Positions 45,257-57,000 of a stretch of 64,000 nucleotides of DNA are shown in pieces (the first letter of the stretch is position 1; every line of letters starts with the position of its first letter). Location: contig OX030962.1 in assembly GCA_943735955.1 (NCBI GenBank), positions 4,914,120 through 4,978,119 on the forward strand. Direction: 5' to 3'. The notes under the pieces were generated by a model that had not been told where the DNA came from, ran no database searches, and was given only the letters and a program-made list of their open reading frames with translations. The stretch is from Piscicola geometra (Eukaryota > Annelida > Clitellata > Hirudinida > Piscicolidae). Made by a program: the position numbers and the translations under genes.

Positions 45257-47805
45257 TCAATATCTCGGAGGCAAGGCATAAGCAATCCAATAGAAAAGGT
45301 TGAAAATCAAAAACATTCCAGGAAAAAACTTTCTCGAGAACTTGTCGACCTTGCGAGCCCTCTGGAGACTCAGGTAGGCTTCGTTCACTTTCGCCTGCAC
45401 CTCTTCAGGCGTTCGATCAACCTTGCTTTTCTGGGAATTATGAATGGTGTGAGCGAATGAGTGAGTACATGATATTTATGAATGCATGAATGATAGCAAT
45501 ACAAATTAGAAGATTCTATGAGGGAAGTGCAAATTTACACTATTAATAGTGTAATAAAAAGATCATAGGAATATAAAAATCTTACTTTTACGATTTTCTT
45601 CATCTGAAAAATAATAATAACTTCGATTAGCTCAGCATGTACTTGAAACCCCTCTGAAAACCTACCAAAACACCGACGAAAACACCACGTACATTTCTCC
45701 TTATGGAGGCGACTCTCAGGAAATCCGACTTGATGCGGTTGCTGGCGATGACGTTGACGATGGCGTACTCGAGGAGCGAGGTGAAGACGAAGACCAGGCA
45801 GACGATCATCCAGATGTCCATTGCTTTCAAGTAGGACACTTTCGGAAGACCTTCTCTGGGATAAATGTTGATTACTATTCTAATTATTAAATTTTTTGAT
45901 TTTTGAGATATTTAAAATCATTATTTGCTTTTTTTCAAGAAATAAATCTTTATTTACCTTGCACCTCCACTCATGGTGGTGGTGGTGAGGACAGTCAGAA
46001 GGCCTAGGGAAACTCTGGCGGGATGTGCCTGTTGAATGCAATGACTTTGCATGAAGGCATTCAACTTTCCTTTCAATAATACACGTGGCAATCGATAAAG
46101 CATGTGTTGGCTGAGCGCATTTGTTCCCTTCGAAATGGCGCTATACAAATTAGTGATTGATTGAAGCATGCAACCACTCGACACCTCAATAGAGATCCAG
46201 AAGGACACCCACGACAAGATGACGATCAGCATGCTTGGAACGTAAATCTGCAAAGGCGTGACCATTTCAGAGTATTGAAGAGATACTTTTGAAAAAATGT
46301 CTACTTCATTCTCACGCAGAAGTTATCTACAACTGCAATGGCGTAGTGACGCCACAATGAAAACGAGCCTGGATGATGAAGTAGCCGATGTCTCGATGCA
46401 GCACGAACTCAATCTTTATGCACGAGTGGTTGCCTTCGTGTAATTTATTTCATCTGAACCGATAATATTTTTTATAAAATTCATCATGAATCTTTCTCTT
46501 GCATCTTCTTTTTTCTATCGAAACGCTTCTCTTTTCTCCTCCTTCCATCTCTTTTCTATCAATCGAAATACTTTTCCCATCTTCCTCTCCTACCCACCAG
46601 TGACGTAGCTCTGGCTGCAGTCGTCTCTGCGGTGGTCGACCAGCGTGAATTGCGGCAGTTGCAGTCCCTTGTCCACGTCCACTGGATCCTTCATCCACGA
46701 AAACTTCACCACGTTTGTCGGGTAGCCAACTGTCGAGAGATTAAATGGCTTTATTCTTTAATGGATATTGATTAAACTTTTGAGCGTGAGTGTTCTTACA
46801 GCTTTCGAAGAGCAGAGGACAGATCTGCGTGTCCAACGGAAAGTTGTTGAATTTCATCGGACATGAAAACGTGGCTGAGATCCTAGATTTGAAAGTTTCC
46901 GTTATATTTCTAGATTACTTATGAAATAGCATGAAAGAATTAGTGGTTCATACAAAGTGGCGCTTAGAAACAAAAGGACTGCAGACTTGATGAGGTAGTA
47001 GATGGCGCCAGTGGAGTTGATGCGCAGCAGTCTGTTTGGCACCGTCATGTCGTGGTACGAGGCCCTCTTCTCGTTCCGGAAGTACACGTCAGGAACCCAG
47101 ATCTTGCAGGGAAAACATGCATTTCTAGAAGAGAGTTTCAAGCCTTGATCATGAATGCAATGGCGGTTGAACCTTCTTCCAGAAGTAGTCGGTCATCCGC
47201 ATCTGGTGCGTGTCGCCATCGGGACTCTTGAAGCTGAGTCTCGAGTCGGTCCAACTCTGCTTCAAGTACATTATCACCGAGTAGTCCTGCAAAGAGGTTG
47301 ATCAGGGAGATGCAAGAAATGCTCATTATAGTGTACTGATCTTTTGGCATTCACCAAGCTACCATGGTTTGTTCGCTGATGGAGTAGAAGCTGTTCACAT
47401 AGATTCCCAGTTTCACTTCTATCGGCTTTGCTGCGTGGTGATGAAGAGATGTGGCAGTCACTGGAAGAGGGGATGTAGCGATGACTTACCAGAAGTGGGC
47501 ACTTCTTCCTTGATGTAGTTCTCCAAGAGTCTTTTCACCACGATGTGCTGGCTGGATGGATATACATGATAGATGACTTAAGCCTAATGTAGGTAGGTAG
47601 CTATCATCTCCATCCATCTATAAAGTTTAAGCTGATCAAGGTTCTCTTGATTATGAAACAAATGAATGAAAGTTCGGATACAAGTGGAAAGACATGAGTA
47701 AATGAAACGCACTCACCCTGTGTGTCTAAAATCCAAGTTGACATTATGGACAGGAGGAAACAATACGCACAGAGATAAAAGAAAGTACACAAATTTAAGC
47801 GCCAT
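45257..47805 (-). CDS. Cys-loop ligand-gated anion channel subunit (GlyR/GluCl-like), complete
   Basis: Twelve exons join in phase to 400 codons plus TGA: 47,805-47,714, 47,551-47,490, 47,430-47,363, 47,286-47,173, 47,102-46,987, 46,882-46,800, 46,729-46,598, 46,433-46,369, 46,247-46,185, 46,028-45,958, 45,855-45,693, 45,430-45,257. The start [18 protein letters not shown] is a signal peptide. Visible features: [12 protein letters not shown], the 13-residue Cys loop [15 protein letters not shown], a second loop-C cysteine pair (DDCSQS...NHSC) as in GlyR, GluCl and HisCl, TM1 [17 protein letters not shown], pore helix [13 protein letters not shown] whose Pro-Ala-Arg marks anion selectivity, TM3 [19 protein letters not shown], a short TM3-TM4 loop, and TM4 [17 protein letters not shown]. 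The ligand is not decided. Exon 8 ends CAG|GCTCG, an apparent GC-AG intron. Confidence 0.93.
46100..46170 (+). mobile_element. L2-like LINE/SINE 3' tail fragment
   Basis: GGCGCTATACAAATTAGTGATTGATT resembles the 3' tail of the LINE at 33,850-33,890. It lies within a 156-base intron of the channel gene between TM1 and the pore exon. Too short for certain assignment. Confidence 0.45.
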
Positions 47806-48005
47806 GCCTGCGATCAATTTTTCAAAACAAACTACTGCATCAAGACAGCAGAAAAACTTTCTGCTAAATGCAAAACGAACTTTTCACCAGTATTTCAATT
47901 CAAACCGAAATTAACAATTTTTTTCAAAGTAAGCAAAAATCAACATTAACAAATTGCCAAAACATTTTTATAATAAAAAGAAACAGAATAAAGAAGAAAT
48001 TTGTC
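47806..48005 (-). other. 200-base gap between two minus-strand genes
   Basis: The stop of the coiled-coil protein gene (48,008-48,006) and the ATG of the channel gene (47,805) are only 200 bases apart. No AATAAA occurs on the minus strand here, only a TATAAA variant. An AG (ATCGCAG) lies 2 bases before the channel ATG. Confidence 0.6.
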
Positions 48006-51000
48006 TTAGAAGAGCTTTGCATCGCCGAAGCTCCAGGAACTCGCTTGGAAGTAATTCTTTGCCAGACCATCTGCAAACCAATCGATTCACAGCTTGATTA
48101 CACACATTTCAAATAGGTTTAATTATAAACATAATAAAATTGTAAATAATAATTAATTTCAAATAATTAATTCTAGACGCACCGAGTGAAAAAGCTCCAA
48201 CGTCTTTTCCATCACCATCTCCACCACCACAAGCATGCGAACTCGCATCATCTGCACCACCGAAGAGTGAGAAGTCATTAGTGTTGGAGGGAGAGGAGGC
48301 CTCCTGCTGGAAGTCTGTCCTGAAGTTGCTCGTGAAGTTCGGAGTGGTGGGCGAAGAAATGCTCGACATGAAGTCGAACATGAAGTTTTCTGTTGGTGGT
48401 GTGTGATGAGTGGTGTGTGATGAGTGGTGTGTGGTGGAGTGTGATGAGTGGTGTGTGGTGTGATGAGTGATGTGTGGTGGAGTGTGATGAGTGGTGTGTG
48501 GTGGAGTGTGATGAGTGGTGTGTGGTGGAGTATGATGAGTGGTGTGTGGTGGAGTGTGTTGAGTGGTGTGGTGGAGTGTGATGAGTGGTGTGTGGTGGAG
48601 TGTGATGAGTGGTGTGTGTGGAGTGTGATGAGTGGTGTGTGATGAGTGGTGTGTGGTGGAGTGTGATGAGTGGTGTGGTGGAGTGTGATGAGTGGTGTGT
48701 GGTGGAGTGTGATGAGTGGTGTGTGTGGAGTGTGATGAGTGGTGTGTGGTGGAGTGTGATGAGTGGTGTGTGGTGTGTTGGTGGTGTGTGATGAGTGGTG
48801 TGTGGTGGAGTGTGATGAGTGGTGTGTGGTGGAGTGTGTTGAGTGGTGTGGTGGAGTGTGATGAGTGGTGTGAGGTGGAGTGTGATGAGTGGTGTGTGTG
48901 ATGAGTGGTGTGTGTGGAGTGTGATGAGTGGTGTGTGGTGGAGTGTGATGAGTGGTGTGTGGTGGAGTGTGATGAGTGGTGTGGTGGAGTGTGATGAGTG
49001 GTGTGTGGTGGAGTGTGATGAGTGGTGTGTGTGGAGTGTGATGAGTGGTGTGTGGTGGAGTGTGATGAGTGGTGTGTGGTGTGGTGAGTGGTGTGTGATG
49101 AGTGGTGTGTGGTGTGATGAGTGGTGTGTGGTGGAGTGTGATGAGTGGTGTGTGGTGGAGTGTGATGAGTGGTGTGTGGTGGAGTGTGATGAGTGGTGTG
49201 TGGTGGAGTGTGATGAGTGGTGTGTGGTGGAGTGTGATGAGTGGTGTGTGGTGGAGTGTGATGAGTGGTGTGTGGTGAGTGGAGTGTGATGAGTGGTGTG
49301 TGGTGGAGTGTGATGAGTGGTGTGTGGTGGAGTGTGATGAGTGGAGTGTGATGAGTGGTGTGTGATGAGTGGTGTGTGGTGGAGTGTGATGAGTGGTGTG
49401 TGGTGGAGTGTGATGAGTGGTGTGTGATGAGTGGTGTGTGGTGGAGTGTGATGAGTGGTGTGTGATGAGTGGTGTGTGGTGGAGTGTGATGAGTGGTGTG
49501 TGGTGGAGTGTGATGAGTGGTGTGTGGTGGAGTGTGATGAGTGGTGTGTGATGAGTGGTGTGTGATGAGTGGTGTGTGATGAGTGGAGTGTGATGAGTGG
49601 TGTGTGGTGGAGTGTGATGAGTGGTGTGTGGTGGAGTGTGATGAGTGGTGTGTGATGAGTGGTGTGTGGTGGAGTGTGATGAGTGGTGTGTGGTGGAGTG
49701 TGATGAGTGGTGTGTGATGAGTGGTGTGTGGTGGAGTGTGATGAGTGGTGTGTGGTGGAGTGTGATGAGTGGTGTGTGATGAGTGGTGTGTGGTGGAGTG
49801 TGATGAGTGGTGTGTGGTGGAGTGTGATGAGTGGTGTGTGGTGGAGTGTGATGAGTGGTGTGTGATGAGTGGTGTGTGGTGGAGTGTGATGAGTGGTGTG
49901 TGGAGGAGTGTGATGAGTGGTGTGTGGTGGAGTGTGATGAGTGGTGTGTGGTGTGATGAGTGGTGTGTGATGAGTGGTGTGTGGTGGAGTGTGATGAGTG
50001 GTGTGTGATGAGTGGTGTGTGGTGGAGTGTGATGAGTGGTGTGTGATGAGTGGTGTGTGGTGGAGTGTGATGAGTGGTGTGTGGTGGAGTGTGATGAGTG
50101 GTGTGTGGTGAGTGGTGTGTGATGAGTGGTGTGTGGTGGAGTGTGATGAGTGGTGTGTGGTGGAGTGTGATGAGTGGTGTGTGGTGAGTGGTGTGTGATG
50201 AGTGGTGTGTGGTGGAGTGTGATGAGTGGTGTGTGATGAGTGGTGTGTGATGAGTGCTGTGTGATGAGTGGTGTGTGATGAGTGGTGTGTGATGAGTGGT
50301 GTGTGGTGGAGTGTGATGAGTGGTGTGTGATGAGTGGTGTGTGATGAGTGGTGTGTGATGAGTGGTGTGTGATGAGTGGTGTGTGGTGAGTGGTGTGTGG
50401 TGAGTGGTGTGTGATGAATGTGGTGTGTGATGAGTGGTGTGTGGTGAGTGGTGTGTGATGAATGTGGTGTGTGATGAGTGGTGTGTGGTGAGTGGTGTGT
50501 GGTGAGTGGTGTGTGGTGAGTGGTGTGTGGTGAGTGGTGAGTGGTGTGTGGTGAGTGGTGTGTGATGAATGTGGTGTGTGGTGAGTGGTGTGTGGTGAGT
50601 GGTGTGTGGTGAGTGTGGTGTGTGGTGAGTGGTGTGTGATGAGTGGTGTGTGATGAGTGGTGTGTGGTGTGTGATGAGTGGTGTGTGATGAGTGGTGTGT
50701 GATGAATGTGGTGTGTGGTGAGTGGTGTGTGGTGAGTGGTGTGTGGTGAGTGGTGTGTGGTGAGTGTGGTGTGTGATGAGTGGTGTGTGGTGAGTGTGGT
50801 GTGTGATGAGTGGTGTGTGATGAGTGGTGTGTGATGAGTGGTGTGTGATGAGTGGTGTGTGATGAGTGGTGTGTGGTGAGTGGTGTGTGATGAATGTGGT
50901 GTGTGATGAGTGGTGTGTGGTGAGTGGTGTGTGATGAATGTGGTGTGTGATGAGTGGTGTGTGGTGAGTGGTGTGTGGTGAGTGGTGTGTGGTGAGTGGT

Positions 51001-54000
51001 GTGTGGTGAGTGGTGTGTGGTGAGTGGTGTGTGGTGAGTGGTGTGTGATGAGTGGTGTGTGATGAGTGGTGTGTGATGAGTGGTGTGTGATGAGTGGTGT
51101 GTGATGAGTGGTGTGTGATGAGTGGTGTGTGGTGGAGTGTGGTGAGTGGTGTGTGGTGAGTGGTGTGTGGTGAGTGTGGTGTGTGGTGAGTGTGGTGTGT
51201 GGTGAGTGGTGTGTGATGAGTGGTGTGTGATGAGTGATGAGTGGTGTGTGATGAGTGGTGTGTGATGAATGTGGTGTGTGGTGAGTGGTGTGTGGTGAGT
51301 GGTGTGTGATGAGTGGTGTGTGATGAGTGGTGAGTGGTGGAGTTTGATGAGTGGTGTGTGATGAGTGGTGTGTGGTGGAGTGTGATGAGTGGTGTGTGAT
51401 GAGTGGTGTGTGATGAGTGGTGTGTGATGAGTGGTGTGTGGTGGAGTGTGATGAGTGGTGTGTGATGAGTGGTGTGTGGTGAGTGGTGTGTGGTGAGTGG
51501 TGTGTGATGAGTGGTGTGTGGTGAGTGGTGTGTGATGAGTGGTGTGTGATGAGTGGTGTGTGATGAGTGGTGTGTGGTGAGTGGTGTGTGGTGAGTGGTG
51601 TGTGATGAGTGGTGTGTGGTGAGTGGTGTGTGGTGAGTGGTGTGTGATGAGTGGTGTGTGATGAGTGGTGTGTGGTGAGTGGTGTGTGGTGAGTGGTGTG
51701 TGATGAGTGGTGTGTGGTGAGTGGTGTGTGGTGAGTGGTGTGTGATGAGTGGTGTGTGATGAGTGGTGTGTGGTGGAGTGTGATGAGTGGTGTGTGGTGA
51801 GTGGTGTGTGATGAGTGGTGTGTGGTGGAGTGTGATGAGTGGTGTGTGATGAGTGGTGTGTGATGAGTGCTGTGTGATGAGTGGTGTGTGATGAGTGGTG
51901 TGTGATGAGTGGTGTGTGGTGGAGTGTGATGAGTGGTGTGTGATGAGTGGTGTGTGATGAGTGGTGTGTGATGAGTGGTGTGTGATGAGTGGTGTGTGGT
52001 GAGTGGTGTGTGGTGAGTGGTGTGTGATGAATGTGGTGTGTGATGAGTGGTGTGTGGTGAGTGGTGTGTGATGAATGTGGTGTGTGATGAGTGGTGTGTG
52101 GTGAGTGGTGTGTGGTGAGTGGTGTGTGGTGAGTGGTGTGTGGTGAGTGGTGTGTGGTGAGTGGTGTGTGATGAATGTGGTGTGTGGTGAGTGGTGTGTG
52201 GTGAGTGGTGAGTGTGGTGTGTGGTGAGTGGTGTGTGATGAGTGGTGTGTGATGAGTGGTGTGTGGTGTGTGATGAGTGGTGTGTGATGAGTGGTGTGTG
52301 ATGAATGTGGTGTGTGGTGAGTGGTGTGTGGTGAGTGGTGTGTGGTGAGTGTGGTGTGTGATGAGTGGTGTGTGGTGAGTGTGGTGTGTGATGAGTGGTG
52401 TGTGATGAGTGGTGTGTGATGAGTGGTGTGTGATGAGTGGTGTGTGATGAGTGGTGTGTGGTGAGTGGTGTGTGATGAATGTGGTGTGTGATGAGTGGTG
52501 TGTGGTGAGTGGTGTGTGATGAATGTGGTGTGTGATGAGTGGTGTGTGGTGAGTGGTGTGTGGTGAGTGGTGTGTGGTGAGTGGTGTGTGGTGAGTGGTG
52601 TGTGGTGAGTGGTGTGTGATGAGTGGTGTGTGATGAGTGGTGTGTGATGAGTGGTATGTGATGAGTGGTGTGTGATGAGTGGTGTGTGATGAGTGGTGTG
52701 TGATGAGTGGTGTGTGGTGGAGTGTGGTGAGTGGTGTGTGGTGAGTAGTGTGTGGTGAGTGTGGTGTGTGGTGAGTGTGGTGTGTGGTGAGTGGTGTGTG
52801 ATGAGTGGTGTGTGATGAGTGATGAGTGGTGTGTGATGAGTGGTGTGTGATGAATGTGGTGTGTGGTGAGTGGTGTGTGGTGAGTGGTGTGTGATGAGTG
52901 GTATGTGATGAGTGGTGAGTGGTGGAGTTTGATGAGTGGTGTGTGATGAGTGGTGTGTGGTGGAGTGTGATGAGTGGTGTGTGATGAGTGGTGTGTGATG
53001 AGTGGTGTGTGGTGGAGTGTGATGAGTGGTGTGTGATGAGTGGTGTGTGGTGAGTGGTGTGTGGTGAGTGGTGTGTGATGAGTGGTGTGTGGTGAGTGGT
53101 GTGTGGTGAGTGGTGTGTGATGAGTGGTGTGTGATGAGTGGTGTGTGGTGAGTGGTGTGTGGTGAGTGGTGTGTGATGAGTGGTGTGTGGTGAGTGGTGT
53201 GTGATGAGTGGTGTATGGTGAGTGGTGTGTGATGAGTGGTGTGTGGTGGAGTGTGATGAGTGGTGTGTGGTGAGTGGTGTGTGATGAGTGGTGTGTGGTG
53301 GAGTGTGATGAGTGGTGTGTGATGAGTGGTGTGTGATGAGTGGTGTGTGATGAGTGGTGTGTGATGAGTGGTGTGTGATGAGTGGTGTGTGGTGGAGTGT
53401 GATGAGTGGTGTGTGATGAGTGGTGTGTGATGAGTGGTGTGTGATGAGTGGTGTGTGATGAGTGGTGTGTGATGAGTGGTGTGTGGTGAGTGGTGTGTGG
53501 TGAGTGGTGTGTGATGAATGTGGTGTGTGATGAGTGGTGTGTGGTGAGTGGTGTGTGATGAATGTGGTGTGTGATGAGTGGTGTGTGGTGAGTGGTGTGT
53601 GGTGAGTGGTGTGTGGTGAGTGGTGTGTGGTGAGTGGTGAGTGGTGTGTGGTGAGTGGTGTGTGATGAATGTGGTGTGTGGTGAGTGGTGTGTGGTGAGT
53701 GGTGTGTGGTGAGTGTGGTGTGTGGTGAGTGGTGTGTGATGAGTGGTGTGTGATGAGTGGTGTGTGGTGTGTGCTGAGTGGTGTGTGATGAGTGGTGTGT
53801 GATGAATGTGGTGAGTGGTGTGTGGTGAGTGGTGTGTGGTGAGTGTGGTGTGTGATGAGTGGTGTGTGGTGAGTGTGGTGTGTGATGAGTGGTGTGTGAT
53901 GAGTGGTGTGTGATGAGTGGTGTGTGATGAGTGGTGTGTGATGAGTGGTGTGTGGTGAGTGGTGAGTGATGAATGTGGTGTGTGATGAGTGGTGTGTGGT

Positions 54001-57000
54001 GGAGTGTGGTGAGTGGTGTGTGGTGAGTGGTGTGTGGTGAGTGTGGTGTGTGGTGAGTGTGGTGTGTGGTGAGTGGTGTGTGATGAGTGGTGTGTGATGA
54101 GTGATGAGTGGTGTGTGATGAGTGGTGTGTGATGAATGTGGTGTGTGGTGAGTGGTGTGTGGTGAGTGGTGTGTGATGAGTGGTGTGTGATGAGTGGTGA
54201 GTGGTGGAGTTTGATGAGTGGTGTGTGATGAGTGGTGTGTGGTGGAGTGTGATGAGTGGTGTGTGATGAGTGGTGTGTGATGAGTGGTGTGTGGTGGAGT
54301 GTGATGAGTGGTGTGTGGTGAGTGGTGTGTGGTGAGTGGTGTGTGATGAGTGGTGTGTGGTGTGTGGTGAGTGGTGTGTGATGAGTGGTGTGTGATGAGT
54401 GGTGTGTGGTGAGTGGTGTGTGGTGAGTGGTGTGTGATGAGTGGTGTGTGGTGAGTGGTGTGTGGTGAGTGGTGTGTGATGAGTGGTGTGTGATGAGTGG
54501 TGTGTGGTGGAGTGTGATGAGTGGTGTGTGGTGAGTGGTGTGTGGTGAGTGGTGTGTGGTGAGTGTGGTGTGTGATGAGTGGTGTGTGGTGAGTGTGGTG
54601 TGTGATGAGTGGTGTGTGATGAGTGGTGTGTGATGAGTGGTGTGTGATGAGTGGTGTGTGATGAGTGGTGTGTGGTGAGTGGTGTGTGATGAATGTGGTG
54701 TGTGATGAGTGGTGTGTGGTGAGTGGTGTGTGATGAATGTGGTGTGTGATGAGTGGTGTGTGGTGAGTGGTGTGTGGTGAGTGGTGTGTGGTGAGTGGTG
54801 TGTGGTGAGTGGTGTGTGGTGAGTGGTGTGTGATGAGTGGTGTGTGATGAGTGGTGTGTGATGAGTGGTGTGTGATGAGTGGTGTGTGATGAGTGGTGTG
54901 TGATGAGTGGTGTGTGATGAGTGGTGTGTGGTGGAGTGTGGTGAGTGGTGTGTGGTGAGTGGTGTGTGGTGAGTGTGGTGTGTGGTGAGTGTGGTGTGTG
55001 GTGAGTGGTGTGTGATGAGTGGTGTGTGATGAGTGATGAGTGGTGTGTGATGAGTGGTGTGTGATGAATGTGGTGTGTGGTGAGTGGTGTGTGGTGAGTG
55101 GTGTGTGATGAGTGGTGTGTGATGAGTGGTGAGTGGTGGAGTTTGATGAGTGGTGTGTGATGAGTGGTGTGTGGTGGAGTGTGATGAGTGGTGTGTGATG
55201 AGTGGTGTGTGATGAGTGGTGTGTGGTGGAGTGTGATGAGTGGTGTGTGATGAGTGGTGTGTGGTGAGTGGTGTGTGGTGAGTGGTGTGTGGTGAGTGGT
55301 GTGTGGTGAGTGGTGTGTGATGAGTGGTGTGTGATGAGTGGTGTGTGGTGAGTGGTGTGTGGTGAGTGGTGTGTGATGAGTGGTGTGTGGTGAGTGGTGT
55401 GTGGTGAGTGGTGTGTGATGAGTGGTGTGTGATGAGTGGTGTGTGGTGAGTGGTGTGTGGTGAGTGGTGTGTGATGAGTGGTGTGTGGTGAGTGGTGTGT
55501 GGTGAGTGGTGTGTGATGAGTGGTGTGTGATGAGTGGTGTGTGGTGGAGTGTGATGAGTGGTGTGTGGTGAGTGGTGTGTGATGAGTGGTGTGTGGTGGA
55601 GTGTGATGAGTGGTGTGTGATGAGTGGTGTGTGATGAGTGCTGTGTGATGAGTGGTGTGTGATGAGTGGTGTGTGATGAGTGGTGTGTGGTGGAGTGTGA
55701 TGAGTGGTGTGTGATGAGTGGTGTGTGATGAGTGGTGTGTGATGAGTGGTGTGTGATGAGTGGTGTGTGGTGAGTGGTGTGTGGTGAGTGGTGTGTGATG
55801 AATGTGGTGTGTGATGAGTGGTGTGTGGTGAGTGGTGTGTGATGAATGTGGTGTGTGATGAGTGGTGTGTGGTGAGTGGTGTGTGGTGAGTGGTGTGTGG
55901 TGAGTGGTGTGTGGTGAGTGGTGAGTGGTGTGTGGTGAGTGGTGTGTGATGAATGTGGTGTGTGGTGAGTGGTGTGTGGTGAGTGGTGTGTGGTGAGTGT
56001 GGTGTGTGGTGAGTGGTGTGTGATGAGTGGTGTGTGATGAGTGGTGTGTGGTGTGTGATGAGTGGTGTGTGATGAGTGGTGTGTGATGAATGTGGTGTGT
56101 GGTGAGTGGTGTGTGGTGAGTGGTGTGTGGTGAGTGTGGTGTGTGATGAGTGGTGTGTGGTGAGTGTGGTGTGTGATGAGTGGTGTGTGATGAGTGGTGT
56201 GTGATGAGTGGTGTGTGATGAGTGGTGTGTGATGAGTGGTGTGTGGTGAGTGGTGTGTGATGAATGTGGTGTGTGATGAGTGGTGTGTGGTGAGTGGTGT
56301 GTGATGAATGTGGTGTGTGATGAGTGGTGTGTGGTGAGTGGTGTGTGGTGAGTGGTGTGTGGTGAGTGGTGTGTGGTGAGTGGTGTGTGGTGAGTGGTGT
56401 GTGATGAGTGGTGTGTGATGAGTGGTGTGTGATGAGTGGTGTGTGATGAGTGGTGTGTGATGAGTGGTGTGTGATGAGTGGTGTGTGATGAGTGGTGTGT
56501 GGTGGAGTGTGGTGAGTGGTGTGTGGTGAGTGGTGTGTGGTGAGTGTGGTGTGTGGTGAGTGTGGTGTGTGGTGAGTGGTGTGTGATGAGTGGTGTGTGA
56601 TGAGTGATGAGTGGTGTGTGATGAGTGGTGTGTGATGAATGTGGTGTGTGGTGAGTGGTGTGTGGTGAGTGGTGTGTGATGAGTGGTGTGTGATGAGTGG
56701 TGTGTGGTGGAGTGTGATGAGTGGTGTGTGATGAGTGGTGTGTGGTGAGTGGTGTGTGGTGAGTGGTGTGTGATGAGTGGTGTGTGGTGAGTGGTGTGTG
56801 GTGAGTGGTGTGTGATGAGTGGTGTGTGATGAGTGGTGTGTGGTGAGTGGTGTGTGGTGAGTGGTGTGTGATGAGTGGTGTGTGGTGAGTGGTGTGTGAT
56901 GAGTGGTGTGTGGTGAGTGGTGTGTGATGAGTGGTGTGTGGTGGAGTGTGATGAGTGGTGTGTGGTGAGTGGTGTGTGATGAGTGGTGTGTGGTGGAGTG

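Noticed and set aside
47868..48116. Plus-strand 82-codon frame over the last exon of the coiled-coil gene
   Set aside because: Antisense shadow; the minus-strand exon 48,070-48,006 has a matching phase and stop.
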